Positions 1-9,070 are shown, counted from the first letter of the stretch. The stretch: DNA of 32,430 nt from an uncultured Lachnospiraceae bacterium (GCA_910586755.1 CAJUJM010000092.1:1-32430), one strand, 5' to 3'. Made by a program: numbers and translations. The notes: a model not told the origin generated them from the sequence alone.

Positions 1-2
1 CT

Positions 3-1058
3 ACATCAGGAGGAAAGCCACCCAGAATCTTTTCCATGAATGCCGCTTTTCGTTATACCATTGTTGTAATTTTGGGAAATACCTTCGTACAATGCTGTAT
101 TGCGGATATGAATTGCAGAGTTTTATACAGCAGAAGGACAGATCGCCAGGAGTTTTACGAGCCAGGGGGGTGGATGCTGATCGTAGAAACTGTGGCGCAG
201 GAAGTAGAAGCACTTTTAAAAGAGAGTGGATTCACACTGGATCAGTTCTGCATGATGGTGATATGCAGCGCTGGGATCATAGACAGAAAAAGAGGCATAT
301 CCATGTTTCCAGTCGGTTCCAAAAGGGAAAACGATTTCCCTGTCAGAGATGTGATAAAAGAAAGGATGAATCTTACATTTCCGGTAATTGTAGATAATGT
401 GGGACGGTTTTTAGGCTATGCAGAGCTGTTGGAAAATCCGTCGTTGGCTCATAAAAACGTGGTTTCCTTATTTTTGTATCCTACAGGCGGGATTGGGGGA
501 TGTGTAATCGAACAGGGAGAGCTGCTTTACGGGCAGCATGGTTATCAGGGAGAGTTTGGACATCTGCTTGTAGAAACTCATGAAGGACGTCCGTGCATTT
601 GCGGAAATCGGGGCTGCTTAGAGAGTATGGTTTCTTCCGAGTCAGTACAGGAAATGTGGAAGGAAATGGAAAAGCAATACCCGGAGACAGAACTGGGGGA
701 AGGAGAAAAAGGAGATATTCCGGGAGTGTTTAAAAAGGCCAATGAAGGCAATCTTTTGGCTATGGCCATTGCAGACAGGCTGGCTCTTTATGTTTCAAGA
801 GCAGTTTATAACATAACTTTAATGTACGATCCACAGGTGATCATCTTGCAGGGGACATTAGCCTATGGGGGGGAATATTTCCTGGAAAAGTTAAAACAGC
901 TGGTAAAGATATTTCCGGGTTATGGAAATGCCAGGAGCTGTAGCATTGTATATTCTAAAATAGAGGATATGGAAGAAGGGTTTGTCACCGGCGCAGCGCT
1001 TTATGCATTGAATAAGTGGCTGTTTGGAAATAAATATCTGCCGGATAGAAAGGGGTGA
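3..1058 (+). CDS. ROK-family transcriptional regulator, 5'-truncated by window edge
   Basis: The frame is open from the first bases of the window. It reads SGGKPPRIFS just before the first ATG (position 36), which is the usual link between the winged-helix domain and the ROK domain of NagC/XylR-type repressors. The true start and the HTH therefore lie upstream of the window and the ATG at 36 is internal. About 351 residues are visible. The ROK zinc motif is intact: GEFGH followed by CICGNRGCLE near nt 550-635. The sugar-kinase residues are degenerate. The phosphate-binding DxGGT is replaced by ILGNT, and the position of the catalytic Asp in the usual ENDAN segment is Val (VDNVGR). It is thus probably a ligand-sensing repressor and not a kinase. 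It leads the sugar operon that follows and is the likely regulator, with the inducer being the imported sugar or a derivative. The gap to the next gene is 6 nt. Confidence 0.88.
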   Translation, partial: TSGGKPPRIFSMNAAFRYTIVVILGNTFVQCCIADMNCRVLYSRRTDRQEFYEPGGWMLIVETVAQEVEALLKESGFTLDQFCMMVICSAGIIDRKRGISMFPVGSKRENDFPVRDVIKERMNLTFPVIVDNVGRFLGYAELLENPSLAHKNVVSLFLYPTGGIGGCVIEQGELLYGQHGYQGEFGHLLVETHEGRPCICGNRGCLESMVSSESVQEMWKEMEKQYPETELGEGEKGDIPGVFKKANEGNLLAMAIADRLALYVSRAVYNITLMYDPQVIILQGTLAYGGEYFLEKLKQLVKIFPGYGNARSCSIVYSKIEDMEEGFVTGAALYALNKWLFGNKYLPDRKG

Positions 1059-1064
1059 TCTGCG

Positions 1065-1913
1065 GTGACGCAAAGAGAAACGAATATGGATAAGAGGGGA
1101 GCTTTGTTTGGACGCTGGAAGATGAGAGAGGGCACCTGGATGTTGACTAACCGGTGGCTGAACATGATGTACCTTCTGGAGGGGGAAGAAATGGCGGCGC
1201 TCATTGATACCGGCTATGGGGAAGGAAATATCAGACAGTACGTAGAATCTGTGACAGATAAGCCGGTAATCGTCATTTGTACCCATGGCCATATGGACCA
1301 CACAGGGGGAAACGGATGGTGGCCATGGGTGTATATGGCGCTTGAGGGCGCCAGGGCTTCAAAAGAGTTCTTAAATAAAGAACAGGAGCTGTGGTGGAAA
1401 CACATGCCGTATCAGGATTATGAGATTATTCCGGTAAAAGACGGGGATCAGATTGACCTTGGCGGCAGGATATTGGAGATTTTGACCATACCGGCCCATC
1501 ATGAAAGCAGTATTGCTATCTTAGATCAGAAAGAACGGCTGTTATTTACCGGGGACGAACTGGAATCCGGGCAGGTTCTTTATTTTGTAAGAGATATGAA
1601 TCTTCCCTACCAGGAAACTGCAAAGGCCCATCTGAATAACATGGAAAAAATTTACGCCAGAAGAAAGGAATATGATGCATTATGTCCCGCCCATAATGGG
1701 GCAATGCTGGATCCGGACACTTATATTCTTGACTTTATGGAGCTGGATCGCCAGTTAATAGCCGGGACGGCTAAGCTTCTGCCTGACGAGGGAGGATTCG
1801 GCTGGGGACCGGATTCTCATGATGGTTCCAATCCGTTTTTTGATAAATATGGGGTATTAAGAAGGGCGGAATATGGACAGGCATCCGTGGTTTATGAGGA
1901 ATCTCTAAAATAG
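1065..1913 (+). CDS. MBL-fold metallo-hydrolase
   Basis: This is a 282-residue cytosolic protein of the metallo-beta-lactamase superfamily. The metal signature is HGHMDH at residues 74-79, followed by a later His in PAHHES, the bridging Asp in LLFTGDE, and a C-terminal His in CPAHNG. I chose the GTG at 1065 because AAAGGGG lies 9 nt upstream. The alternative ATG at 1086 has no comparable ribosome binding site. The superfamily covers thioesterases, lactonases and phosphodiesterases, and the sequence does not reveal the substrate. Its position between the ROK regulator and a sugar transporter suggests hydrolysis of an ester, thioester or lactone made in the same pathway, for example a sugar lactone. 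That role is inference only. It is likely co-transcribed with the aldo/keto reductase 46 nt downstream. Confidence 0.85.
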   Translation: MTQRETNMDKRGALFGRWKMREGTWMLTNRWLNMMYLLEGEEMAALIDTGYGEGNIRQYVESVTDKPVIVICTHGHMDHTGGNGWWPWVYMALEGARASKEFLNKEQELWWKHMPYQDYEIIPVKDGDQIDLGGRILEILTIPAHHESSIAILDQKERLLFTGDELESGQVLYFVRDMNLPYQETAKAHLNNMEKIYARRKEYDALCPAHNGAMLDPDTYILDFMELDRQLIAGTAKLLPDEGGFGWGPDSHDGSNPFFDKYGVLRRAEYGQASVVYEESLK

Positions 1914-1959
1914 TTGTTTGATAAATGGGTGTTAAAAAAATTATATAAAGGAGGAACAC

Positions 1960-2913
1960 ATGAGGTACAAAAAATTTAAAAATGCGGGGGTAGAGGTTTC
2001 TGCTCTGGCAGTGGGGACCTGGGCCATAGGGGGACAAAATTATGGCGCGGTTGACAGGAATGATTCTATTAAGGCCATACGGACCATGATCGACCAGGGA
2101 GTTAATTTGATTGACACCGCTCCATGCTATGGCAACGGTGCGTCTGAAAAGATTGTGGGAGAAGCTTTGCAGGGCCTTGACAGAGACAAGCTGTTCCTTT
2201 CCACTAAATTTGGCTTAATTACAGACGCATATTCCGGCGGGTATATTAAGCATGCCAGTTACAAGAGCGCTATGAGAGAAGTAGAAAGCTCTCTCATGAA
2301 CTTAGGCACAGACTATATTGATTTTTATTATGTTCACTGGCCGGATGTAAATACGCCTGTTGATGAGACTATGGCTGCTTTGAACACGATGAAAAAGCAG
2401 GGAAAAATAAGATTTATCGGCGTTTCCAACTTTAGTGAGGAGCAGATATTAGAGGCCGAAAAATATGCAAAGATCGATGTACAGCAGCCGCCATACTCTA
2501 TGGTAAATCAGAAATTTACCGATTTGATGAAGTGGGGTTATGACAAGGGAATTGATTCTATGACTTATGGTTCTCTGGGTTCCGGGATCTTAACCGGGGC
2601 TATCCGCACCATGCCAAGCTTTGAGCCGGGGGATATGAGGCTTACCTTCTATGACTTTTTTAGAGAGCCGGTATTCTCCAGAATCATGGAAATGCTTAAA
2701 AAGATGGATGAGATTGCTGCCGGACACAATGTTCCGGTTGCCCAGGTAGCGCTGAACTGGAGTACCCAGAAAGAATTTGTGGGTACGGCGCTCTGCGGCG
2801 TGAGAAATGAACATGAAGCAATGGAAAACTGCAAAGCCTTTGAGTGGAGTTTATCGGAAGAGGAGATCAAAACTCTGGATGACGAATTAAAAAGGCTTGA
2901 GATTGGATTTTAA
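1960..2913 (+). CDS. Aldo/keto reductase
   Basis: This 317-residue NAD(P)H-dependent oxidoreductase has an (alpha/beta)8 barrel. The catalytic tetrad of the superfamily is complete: Asp52 and Tyr57 in LIDTAPCYG, Lys83 in LSTKFG and His126 in YYVHWPD. The GVSNFS strand and the C-terminal cofactor region are also typical. The start is decided by AAAGGAGG six nt upstream of the ATG. The length is normal for the family. Relatives act on sugars, sugar aldehydes and other carbonyls in the cytosol. In this operon it may oxidise or reduce the imported sugar, or reduce an aldehyde released by the aldolase. I cannot choose between these from sequence. The gap to the binding-protein gene is 27 nt, so it belongs to the same transcript. 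Confidence 0.93.
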   Translation: MRYKKFKNAGVEVSALAVGTWAIGGQNYGAVDRNDSIKAIRTMIDQGVNLIDTAPCYGNGASEKIVGEALQGLDRDKLFLSTKFGLITDAYSGGYIKHASYKSAMREVESSLMNLGTDYIDFYYVHWPDVNTPVDETMAALNTMKKQGKIRFIGVSNFSEEQILEAEKYAKIDVQQPPYSMVNQKFTDLMKWGYDKGIDSMTYGSLGSGILTGAIRTMPSFEPGDMRLTFYDFFREPVFSRIMEMLKKMDEIAAGHNVPVAQVALNWSTQKEFVGTALCGVRNEHEAMENCKAFEWSLSEEEIKTLDDELKRLEIGF

Positions 2914-2940
2914 TTACGAAGAAATAGGAGGAGGTATCTT

Positions 2941-4044
2941 ATGAGAAAGATGGAAAAAAGAATGACGGCCCTTATATGCATAGCGATGATGTTTGCAGCC
3001 GGGTGCGGACAGAGAGAAACAACGGCTCCGGCAGTGGATAACAGCCCTGCAGCCGCTGAGACAGCAGAAAGTAAAAATCAGTCTGGCGACAAACCGGTAG
3101 CGGGTATGACTTGCTATATGTATTCGGATACTCATATTGCAAATGTGAGAAACACGGTATTAGGAGAAGCTGAAAATGGCCCTGTAGCCGTAGAGACTTC
3201 TGACTCCCAGTTCGATGTGGGCTTGCAGATGAATGCCATGGACGCTTTCGTTACAAAGGGTGCAAAATATCTGGTGATCAATAATATCAATACTAATGCA
3301 AAGGACCAGGTCATTGATGTAGCCAGAAGAGCGGATATCCCTATTATTTTCTGGAATACAGACTCCCCATCTGATGAGGAGATGGAGTCTTACGGGCCAT
3401 GTTACTTCGTAAGCTCTGCGGCAGAGCAGTCCGGCGTTGTTCAGGGGGAGGCAGCCGCTAAATACTGGAAGGAACATCCGGAGGCAGACCGCAACGGAAA
3501 CGGGAAATTAGATTATGTTATGCTCATGGGACAGATCGGAAACTATGATACGGAGATGAGAACAAAGTATTCCATAGAAACGGTACAGGAGGCAGGCATT
3601 GAGACCAACTGCCTGTTAGAGGTTGTCTGCGAGTGGCAGAGAGCCAAAGCACAGGATCAGATGGCATCCGTCATTTCTGCAAATGCAAATGATATTGATT
3701 TTGTATTTGCAAACAACGATGATATGGCTCTTGGCGCTATTGAGGCTTTAAAGGCGGCAAACTTCTTCACAGATGAGAGTACCTACATTCCGGTTCTCGG
3801 CGTTGACGCTACCAAGGTAGGATTGCAGGCAATTGAAGACGGAACATTACTGGCCACTTCTTTAAACAATCCGGTAACTATGGGGAAGTGTATCTATAAG
3901 CTTCTTGAATTATTGGAGAGCGGACAGGAGATAAATTCTGAAAACCTTGGTTTTGAAATTGACGGGCACAAGAGAGTATGGCTGGATTATGTGGCCATTA
4001 CCAAAGATAATATTGAGGATGCAGACCTTTCAAAATACCAGTAG
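2941..4044 (+). CDS. MglB-like sugar ABC transporter substrate-binding lipoprotein
   Basis: This 367-residue periplasmic-binding-protein-fold lipoprotein has an N-terminal signal with lipobox AAGC at Cys22, then a low-complexity Ala/Glu linker. It resembles the E. coli galactose/glucose-binding protein MglB along its length. It keeps a calcium-loop-like segment DRNGNGKLDY. It also keeps residues that in MglB contact the hexose: Asn in FWNTD, Asp and Arg in YDTEMRTKY, the stacking Trp in CEWQRAKAQ, Asn in FANNDDM and Asp in LGVDATK. The MglB His next to the Asp is Asn here. A pyranose related to galactose or glucose is therefore a reasonable ligand class. The ATG follows AGGAGG. It is the first gene of an mglB-mglA-mglC ordered transporter, and a stable hairpin follows its stop codon. 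Confidence 0.93.
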   Translation: MRKMEKRMTALICIAMMFAAGCGQRETTAPAVDNSPAAAETAESKNQSGDKPVAGMTCYMYSDTHIANVRNTVLGEAENGPVAVETSDSQFDVGLQMNAMDAFVTKGAKYLVINNINTNAKDQVIDVARRADIPIIFWNTDSPSDEEMESYGPCYFVSSAAEQSGVVQGEAAAKYWKEHPEADRNGNGKLDYVMLMGQIGNYDTEMRTKYSIETVQEAGIETNCLLEVVCEWQRAKAQDQMASVISANANDIDFVFANNDDMALGAIEALKAANFFTDESTYIPVLGVDATKVGLQAIEDGTLLATSLNNPVTMGKCIYKLLELLESGQEINSENLGFEIDGHKRVWLDYVAITKDNIEDADLSKYQ

Positions 4045-4060
4045 AACCCGGATTCTTTTC

Positions 4061-4088
4061 GTGGGCCGGAGTGGAAACTTCGGCCCGC
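4061..4088 (+). promoter_or_regulatory. Intercistronic hairpin between binding protein and ATPase genes
   Basis: A 12-bp stem closes a GGAA tetraloop. The arms are 4061-4072 and 4077-4088, with two G-U wobbles. No T-run follows, so it is not a canonical terminator. Hairpins at this place in sugar ABC operons usually protect the 3' end of the binding-protein message or reduce distal expression, so that the binding protein is made in excess over the membrane parts. That role is inferred from position. Confidence 0.72.
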
Positions 4089-4119
4089 GCTCATTAAGAG
4101 AGAGTTAGGAGAAGGCAGA

Positions 4120-5634
4120 ATGGAAGATAAAAAAGTTGTATTGGAGCTGAAAAATATCAGTAAAAGTTTCCCAGGCGTAAAAGCCTTGGACGGGGTTTCT
4201 TTTACGCTGAAAAAGGGGACGGTACATGCCTTAATGGGGGAAAACGGAGCCGGAAAGTCCACTTTGATGAAATGTGCCTTTGGCCTTTATGACCCGGATG
4301 AAGGAGAAGTATATTTTAACGGGGAAAAAGTGCATTTTGAAAATCCAAGACAGGGGCTTGAGGCGGGGATCTCTATGATCCATCAGGAATTAAACCCGAT
4401 CCGAAGAAGAAGTATTGCAGAAAATATCTGGGCAGGGCGTATGCCGGAGAAGAAAATCGCAGGAATTTCCTTTATTGACCACAAAAAAATGTACCAAGAC
4501 ACGCAGAAGCTGTTTGACGAGCTGCATATCAGTGCGGATCCGAAAACCCAGGCCATTGAGCTGTCCTCTTCCATCCTCCAGTTGGGAGAGATCGCCCGCT
4601 CTATTTCTTACGGCGCGAAAGTCATTATTATGGACGAGCCTACTTCTTCCCTGACAGAGGCGGAGACGGTTACTCTATTTGAAGTGATTCATCGTTTAAC
4701 AGCAGATGGCATCGCAATTGTATATATTTCTCACAAAATTGATGAAATTCTCCAGATATCCCATGAGGTCACTATCATGAGAGATGGCTGCAAGATTGGA
4801 ACCTGGCCGGCCAATGAGTTGACAGAGGAATTAATTGTGAACCGAATGGTAGGACGCCAGATGGATAACTGGTTTCCGACCCTGGATAATACGCCAGGGG
4901 ACGTGATCTTGGAGGTGAAGAATTTCACTTCGCCAAATTCCATGTCGTTTCAGGATTGCTCCTTTACCTTGCGCCGCGGGGAGATTTTAGGGATCGGCGG
5001 CCTGGTAGGAGCACAGCGCACGGAACTTATGGAGGCATTGTTTGGCGTAAGGGCCGTAAAGTCAGGAGAAATATATAAAAACGGCGAGAAAATTGAGATT
5101 CATTCCTCAGCGGATGCCATTGCCAACAAAATCGGTCTTTTGACAGAAGAGCGCCGCGCTACCGGTATCATACCGGGAGCCAGCATCCTGGACAATACGG
5201 TGCTGGCTAAGCTGAAAGCATTCAGCAATAAGCTGGGGATGCTGAATTTAAAAGCATGCCGTGAGGGTACGGATCAATATATCCAGGCTATGAATATCAA
5301 GACTCCCGGCAGAGACACCAGAATATCCGACCTTTCCGGCGGGAATCAGCAGAAGGTGCTGTTGGCCCGATGGCTGTTAACAGAGCCGGATATCCTGATT
5401 TTAGACGAACCCACCAGAGGGATTGATGTGGGAGCAAAATATGAGATCTATACCATTATGCTGAATTTGGCAAAGCAGGGAAAGTCAATTATTATGATCA
5501 GCTCGGAGATGCCGGAGCTGATAGGAATGTCCAACCGGGTCATGATCATGTGTGAAGGTCATGTGACAGGATTCTTAGAAGGGGAAGACATCGTAGACTC
5601 CAGGATTATGCAGCTTGCCAGCAAAGTAGGGTAA
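4120..5634 (+). CDS. MglA-like sugar ABC transporter ATP-binding protein (tandem ATPase)
   Basis: This 504-residue protein has two fused ABC domains, as in MglA, RbsA and XylG. Domain 1 has Walker A GENGAGKST at residues 40-48 and Walker B followed by DEPTSSL. Its signature region is degenerate (LSSSILQLGEIARS). Domain 2 has a lost Walker A (GGLVGAQRT at 293-301, with Arg in place of the Lys) but a full signature LSGGNQQK near residue 405 and DEPTRGID. This asymmetry is normal for the CUT2 class. The protein energises uptake through the adjacent permease on the cytoplasmic face. The ATG follows AGGAGAAGGC in a good ribosome-binding position. The length matches MglA closely. Confidence 0.96.
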   Translation: MEDKKVVLELKNISKSFPGVKALDGVSFTLKKGTVHALMGENGAGKSTLMKCAFGLYDPDEGEVYFNGEKVHFENPRQGLEAGISMIHQELNPIRRRSIAENIWAGRMPEKKIAGISFIDHKKMYQDTQKLFDELHISADPKTQAIELSSSILQLGEIARSISYGAKVIIMDEPTSSLTEAETVTLFEVIHRLTADGIAIVYISHKIDEILQISHEVTIMRDGCKIGTWPANELTEELIVNRMVGRQMDNWFPTLDNTPGDVILEVKNFTSPNSMSFQDCSFTLRRGEILGIGGLVGAQRTELMEALFGVRAVKSGEIYKNGEKIEIHSSADAIANKIGLLTEERRATGIIPGASILDNTVLAKLKAFSNKLGMLNLKACREGTDQYIQAMNIKTPGRDTRISDLSGGNQQKVLLARWLLTEPDILILDEPTRGIDVGAKYEIYTIMLNLAKQGKSIIMISSEMPELIGMSNRVMIMCEGHVTGFLEGEDIVDSRIMQLASKVG

Positions 5635-5680
5635 TAGATTATCTCAAAAGGGAAAACCAGAAGAAAGGAATGGATACAGT

Positions 5681-6682
5681 ATGCAAGCAAAGCAGTTTGA
5701 CATAAAAAAGTGGGCGCAGAATAATGCGATTTATCTGGTTTTGGTGGCGATTATTGTTTTGATCGCAGTGAAAAATCCGGCATTTTTATCAGTACGTGTA
5801 TTTCGGGATATTTTGATGCAGTCCTCCACCAGACTCATTATGGCAATGGGGTGTATGTTTGTTATTCTCTCCGGGGGCGCAGATCTTTCCGGCGGCCGTA
5901 TGCTGGGGGCAGCGGCAGTGCTGGCGGGTTCTCTTGCCCAGAGTGTGACTTATGCCAATAAATTTTTCCCCAACCTGCCGGAACTTCCGATTATTGTGCC
6001 GGTTATTGCCTGTCTGATGCTGGGCATGTTTATGGGGCTGTTAAACGGCCTTGTAGTTGCCAAGCTGAATGTTCCGGCATTTATCGGAACATTAGGCGTA
6101 CAGTTGATGATTTACGGCGGTGTTTCTATCTACTATAACATGGAGCCCAACCGTTCCCAGCCGTTGGGAGGGTTTTTAAAGTCTTTCTCTACACTGGGAA
6201 CCGGTTCCGTATTTGGAGTTCCCTATATTCTGATTATTGCTGTGGTGCTGATGATAGGATGCCATATTGTATTGAATTACCATAGGTTTGGCAAAACATT
6301 ATTTGCGGTGGGCGGCAATCAGGAGGCGGCCAGAGTATCCGGCATCAATGTTCAGCGAATGATTATGCTGGTTTATATTATTGCAGGTGCCTTTTATGCC
6401 CTGACCGGCGCCCTGGAGGCGGCAAGAACCGGCGGCGCAACCAATAACTACGGACAGGGCTATGAACTGGATGCCATTGCCGCCTGTGTTGTAGGCGGAT
6501 GCTCTGTATCCGGCGGCGTGGGGGCTGTTCCGGGAGTGGCTATCGGCGTCACCGTATTTACCGTGATTCAGTACGGCATGACATTCGTAGGGATTAACCC
6601 CTACTGGCAGAATGTGGTAAAGGGCGGAATTATTGTTATTGCAGTAGCCATTGATGTTCGCAAATATGCCAAGAAGAGATAA
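5681..6682 (+). CDS. MglC-like sugar ABC transporter permease
   Basis: This 333-residue polytopic membrane protein of the BPD_transp_2 (CUT2) family has many hydrophobic segments and the family hallmarks. These are ILSGGADLSGGRMLG near residue 65, a LNGLVVAKLNVPAFIGTLG segment near residue 130, and GGNQEAARVSGINV near residue 210. The order binding protein, tandem ATPase, permease and all three lengths match mglBAC. It forms the transmembrane channel, probably as a homodimer. The start is an ATG about 12 nt after GAAAGGA; the spacing is somewhat long, but no better in-frame start is present. It ends 25 nt before the isomerase-like gene. Confidence 0.93.
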   Translation: MQAKQFDIKKWAQNNAIYLVLVAIIVLIAVKNPAFLSVRVFRDILMQSSTRLIMAMGCMFVILSGGADLSGGRMLGAAAVLAGSLAQSVTYANKFFPNLPELPIIVPVIACLMLGMFMGLLNGLVVAKLNVPAFIGTLGVQLMIYGGVSIYYNMEPNRSQPLGGFLKSFSTLGTGSVFGVPYILIIAVVLMIGCHIVLNYHRFGKTLFAVGGNQEAARVSGINVQRMIMLVYIIAGAFYALTGALEAARTGGATNNYGQGYELDAIAACVVGGCSVSGGVGAVPGVAIGVTVFTVIQYGMTFVGINPYWQNVVKGGIIVIAVAIDVRKYAKKR

Positions 6683-6707
6683 GTCTTAAGTGACAGAAAG
6701 GAAAAGT

Positions 6708-8198
6708 ATGGTTCGGTTTACTCAGGATAAAAATATTGTAATCGGTTATGTTCCCATCCGCAGAGATATGTTTCCCGCCGGTCCTGCCATGGAACTGGAA
6801 AAAGAGGTGAGGGCCAGGTTCGAAACGATGGCAGAGTCCTGCGGGGATGTGACACTGGTTCCCATTGATGAAGCGGTTGACGGTGGTATGCTTTGGGATA
6901 TACGGGATGTAGACGGAGTTGTAGAATATTTTCGGAAAAAGAAGGTAGATGCGGTGGCATTGATCCATTGTAACTTTGGACAGGAGGAAGCAGCTGCAAA
7001 GCTGGCCAAAGAACTGGATAAGCCGGTTCTCCTCTGGGGACCAAGGGATCCGTCGCCGGAAAGCGACACTTCCGGAAAGACAGGGCCAAGGGATTATGAT
7101 ACCCAGTGTGGTATGTTTGCAACTTCCAGGGCGCTGAGCCGTTACCAGGTCAAGTTTAGTTATATTGAAAACTGCTGGCTGGACAGTGAAGTGCTGGACA
7201 AAGGATTTGAGGAATTTATTCGTGTGGTATCTGTGGTAAAAGCGTTCAGAGGAATGAGGATTGGCCAGGTGGGAACACGTCCCAGACAGTTTTTATCTGT
7301 AAAGGTCAATGAGTCAGAGCTTCTCTCCAAATTTGGCATTGAGATCGTGCCTATCTGGCCGGAAGAAGTAAAAACCATGGTGGAAAAATTAAAATGGAGT
7401 ATTGAGCCGGAACCGGAAGGCTGCGAGATCCGTTTTGGGAAACCGGCGCTGGATACTAACAGAGAACAAAATCCAGATCCGAGGATTGAAGAGATAGTAA
7501 AAGAGATAGAGGCAAATTTAGATTATTCTGCCATAGGTCATGAAGCAGTGGTAAAGATGGCTTATCTGGAAGTCGCCCTTATGGAATTGGCTAAGATCAA
7601 TCAGTGCTCTGCTATTGCCATAGACTGCTGGGGATTTTCCCAGGAAGCATACGGGATTGCAAGCTGCTTCGTACTGGGGGATTTGTTTGACAGAGGACTG
7701 CCTGCAGCGTGTGAGACAGACATTCACGCAGCTATTGGTTCCGTTCTTTTGCAGGCGGCGGCAAGATATGCGTCCCCGTCATTTATTGCAGACGTGACCA
7801 TCCGCCATCCGCAAAACGATAATGCAGAACTTTTATGGCATTGCGGGCCTTTTGCCAAATCTTTGGTGAGAAAAGGCGTAAAGCCAGCTATCAAAGACTG
7901 CAAAGGGATGTATGAGATCGAGCAGGGACCGATTACCGTGGCCCGGTTTGATCAGGAAAACGGAGAGTATTCCCTTTTGGCGGACGAAGGAGAAGGGGTC
8001 GATGGCCCTAAGACCACAGGAAATTATGTATGGTTTCAGGTAAAAGACTGGGTGAAATGGGAAAAGAAGTTAATGTATGGCCCATATATTCACCATGTCA
8101 GCGGTATTCATGGCAATTATGCAAAGATTCTGAAAGAGGCATGTAAATACTTAGGCAATGTGGCTCACGATAGTGTAGAACTCGTAGAAGAATTCTAA
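6708..8198 (+). CDS. L-fucose/L-arabinose isomerase-like protein (copy 1)
   Basis: This 496-residue protein resembles the FucI/AraA ketol-isomerase fold. An N-terminal Rossmann-like segment is followed by a central domain with CETD (after GLPAA). A C-terminal segment HPQNDNAELLWHCGPF and a terminal GPYIHHVSG complete it. The acidic residues of CETD and the His of LWHCG are plausible metal and substrate ligands by analogy, not by alignment. I chose the ATG at 6708 because AAAGGA lies 5 nt upstream. A GTG at 6690 in the same frame lacks such a site. A second, clearly homologous copy lies at 12117-13508. The likely role is aldose to ketose isomerisation of the imported sugar, which would feed the kinase and aldolase genes that follow at once. 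The exact sugar is unknown. Confidence 0.8.
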   Translation: MVRFTQDKNIVIGYVPIRRDMFPAGPAMELEKEVRARFETMAESCGDVTLVPIDEAVDGGMLWDIRDVDGVVEYFRKKKVDAVALIHCNFGQEEAAAKLAKELDKPVLLWGPRDPSPESDTSGKTGPRDYDTQCGMFATSRALSRYQVKFSYIENCWLDSEVLDKGFEEFIRVVSVVKAFRGMRIGQVGTRPRQFLSVKVNESELLSKFGIEIVPIWPEEVKTMVEKLKWSIEPEPEGCEIRFGKPALDTNREQNPDPRIEEIVKEIEANLDYSAIGHEAVVKMAYLEVALMELAKINQCSAIAIDCWGFSQEAYGIASCFVLGDLFDRGLPAACETDIHAAIGSVLLQAAARYASPSFIADVTIRHPQNDNAELLWHCGPFAKSLVRKGVKPAIKDCKGMYEIEQGPITVARFDQENGEYSLLADEGEGVDGPKTTGNYVWFQVKDWVKWEKKLMYGPYIHHVSGIHGNYAKILKEACKYLGNVAHDSVELVEEF

Positions 8199-8212
8199 GG
8201 AGGATAGCAATT

Positions 8213-9058
8213 ATGTCATTTGTAAAGGTGAGAGATTTATTAGAAATGGGGAAAAAGAATCATGCATGCGTCCTTGCATTTGACGCGGCAGATGTGAATA
8301 TGATTAGTTCCGTCATTAAGGGTGCGGAGATGGCCAATAAGCCGGTAATGGTTATGCTGTATCCGGGGATGAGAAATATCCTGCCCTTTGGCGTATTTGC
8401 AGAGGTGACGCGTTACTACGCAGAGCGGGCCAGTGTCCCGGTAGGCCTGCATTTAGATCATTGCAGTGATTTTGATATGATTATGGAAGCGATTCATGAA
8501 GGATTTCCATCTGTTATGGCAGACGGATCCGTTCTTCCACTGAAGGAAAACATCACATTTACCCGTAAGGTAGTAGAGGTTGCGAAAAATTTTGATGTGG
8601 ATGTGGAAGGGGAGCTGGGCCATGTGGGAACAGCGGCAGATTCTGATGAATTCAGCAGAAAAGAATTCTTTACAAGACCGGATGAAGTGAAAACATTTGT
8701 AGAAAAAACAGGGGTTACTTCTTTGGCTGTATCTTTCGGAAGCGCCCATGGGCTGTACAAGAGTACGCCAAAGCTTGACATTGAACATTTAAAGGAATTA
8801 GATGCTGCAACGGATATTCCCCTGGTGCTTCACGGCGGGACGGGTATCCCGGATGACCAGCTGTCTTTGGCATTTTCCAACGGTATCAATAAAATTAATA
8901 TCGGTACGGAATTCTTCAATCTGAATACCAGGCTGAATCAGGAGTTCTTCGCTCAGGACTTTTCCAATGGAGATCCCTTTGCGTTCCCGGAATATATTCA
9001 GCCGAAGCTGGCGGAGTACATAGCAAAAAGGCTGGAGCTTTCCAAGATACAGCTGTAG
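8213..9058 (+). CDS. Class II ketose-bisphosphate aldolase (FbaA/GatY/KbaY type)
   Basis: This 281-residue zinc-dependent aldolase shows the full class II pattern. HLDH is at residues 80-83 with catalytic Asp82 and zinc ligand His83. VEGELGHVG follows, then GSAHG with His179, LHGGTG with His207, and NKINIGTEF near the C-terminus that binds phosphate and substrate. The length is typical of the tagatose-bisphosphate branch (GatY/KbaY), though I cannot separate that from fructose-bisphosphate specificity by eye. It would cleave the phosphorylated ketose made by the neighbouring isomerase and kinase into dihydroxyacetone phosphate and an aldehyde. The ATG follows AAGGAGG with an 8-nt spacing. It sits 14 nt after the isomerase-like gene. 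Confidence 0.94.
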   Translation: MSFVKVRDLLEMGKKNHACVLAFDAADVNMISSVIKGAEMANKPVMVMLYPGMRNILPFGVFAEVTRYYAERASVPVGLHLDHCSDFDMIMEAIHEGFPSVMADGSVLPLKENITFTRKVVEVAKNFDVDVEGELGHVGTAADSDEFSRKEFFTRPDEVKTFVEKTGVTSLAVSFGSAHGLYKSTPKLDIEHLKELDAATDIPLVLHGGTGIPDDQLSLAFSNGINKINIGTEFFNLNTRLNQEFFAQDFSNGDPFAFPEYIQPKLAEYIAKRLELSKIQL

Positions 9059-9070
9059 AAGGAGAAGATC

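Noticed and set aside
1918..1947. TTGATA with 18-nt spacer and TATATA as a promoter for the aldo/keto reductase gene
   Set aside because: The -10 runs into the ribosome binding site AAAGGAGG, so transcription would start inside or after it. The AT-rich gap is better read as plain operon spacing.
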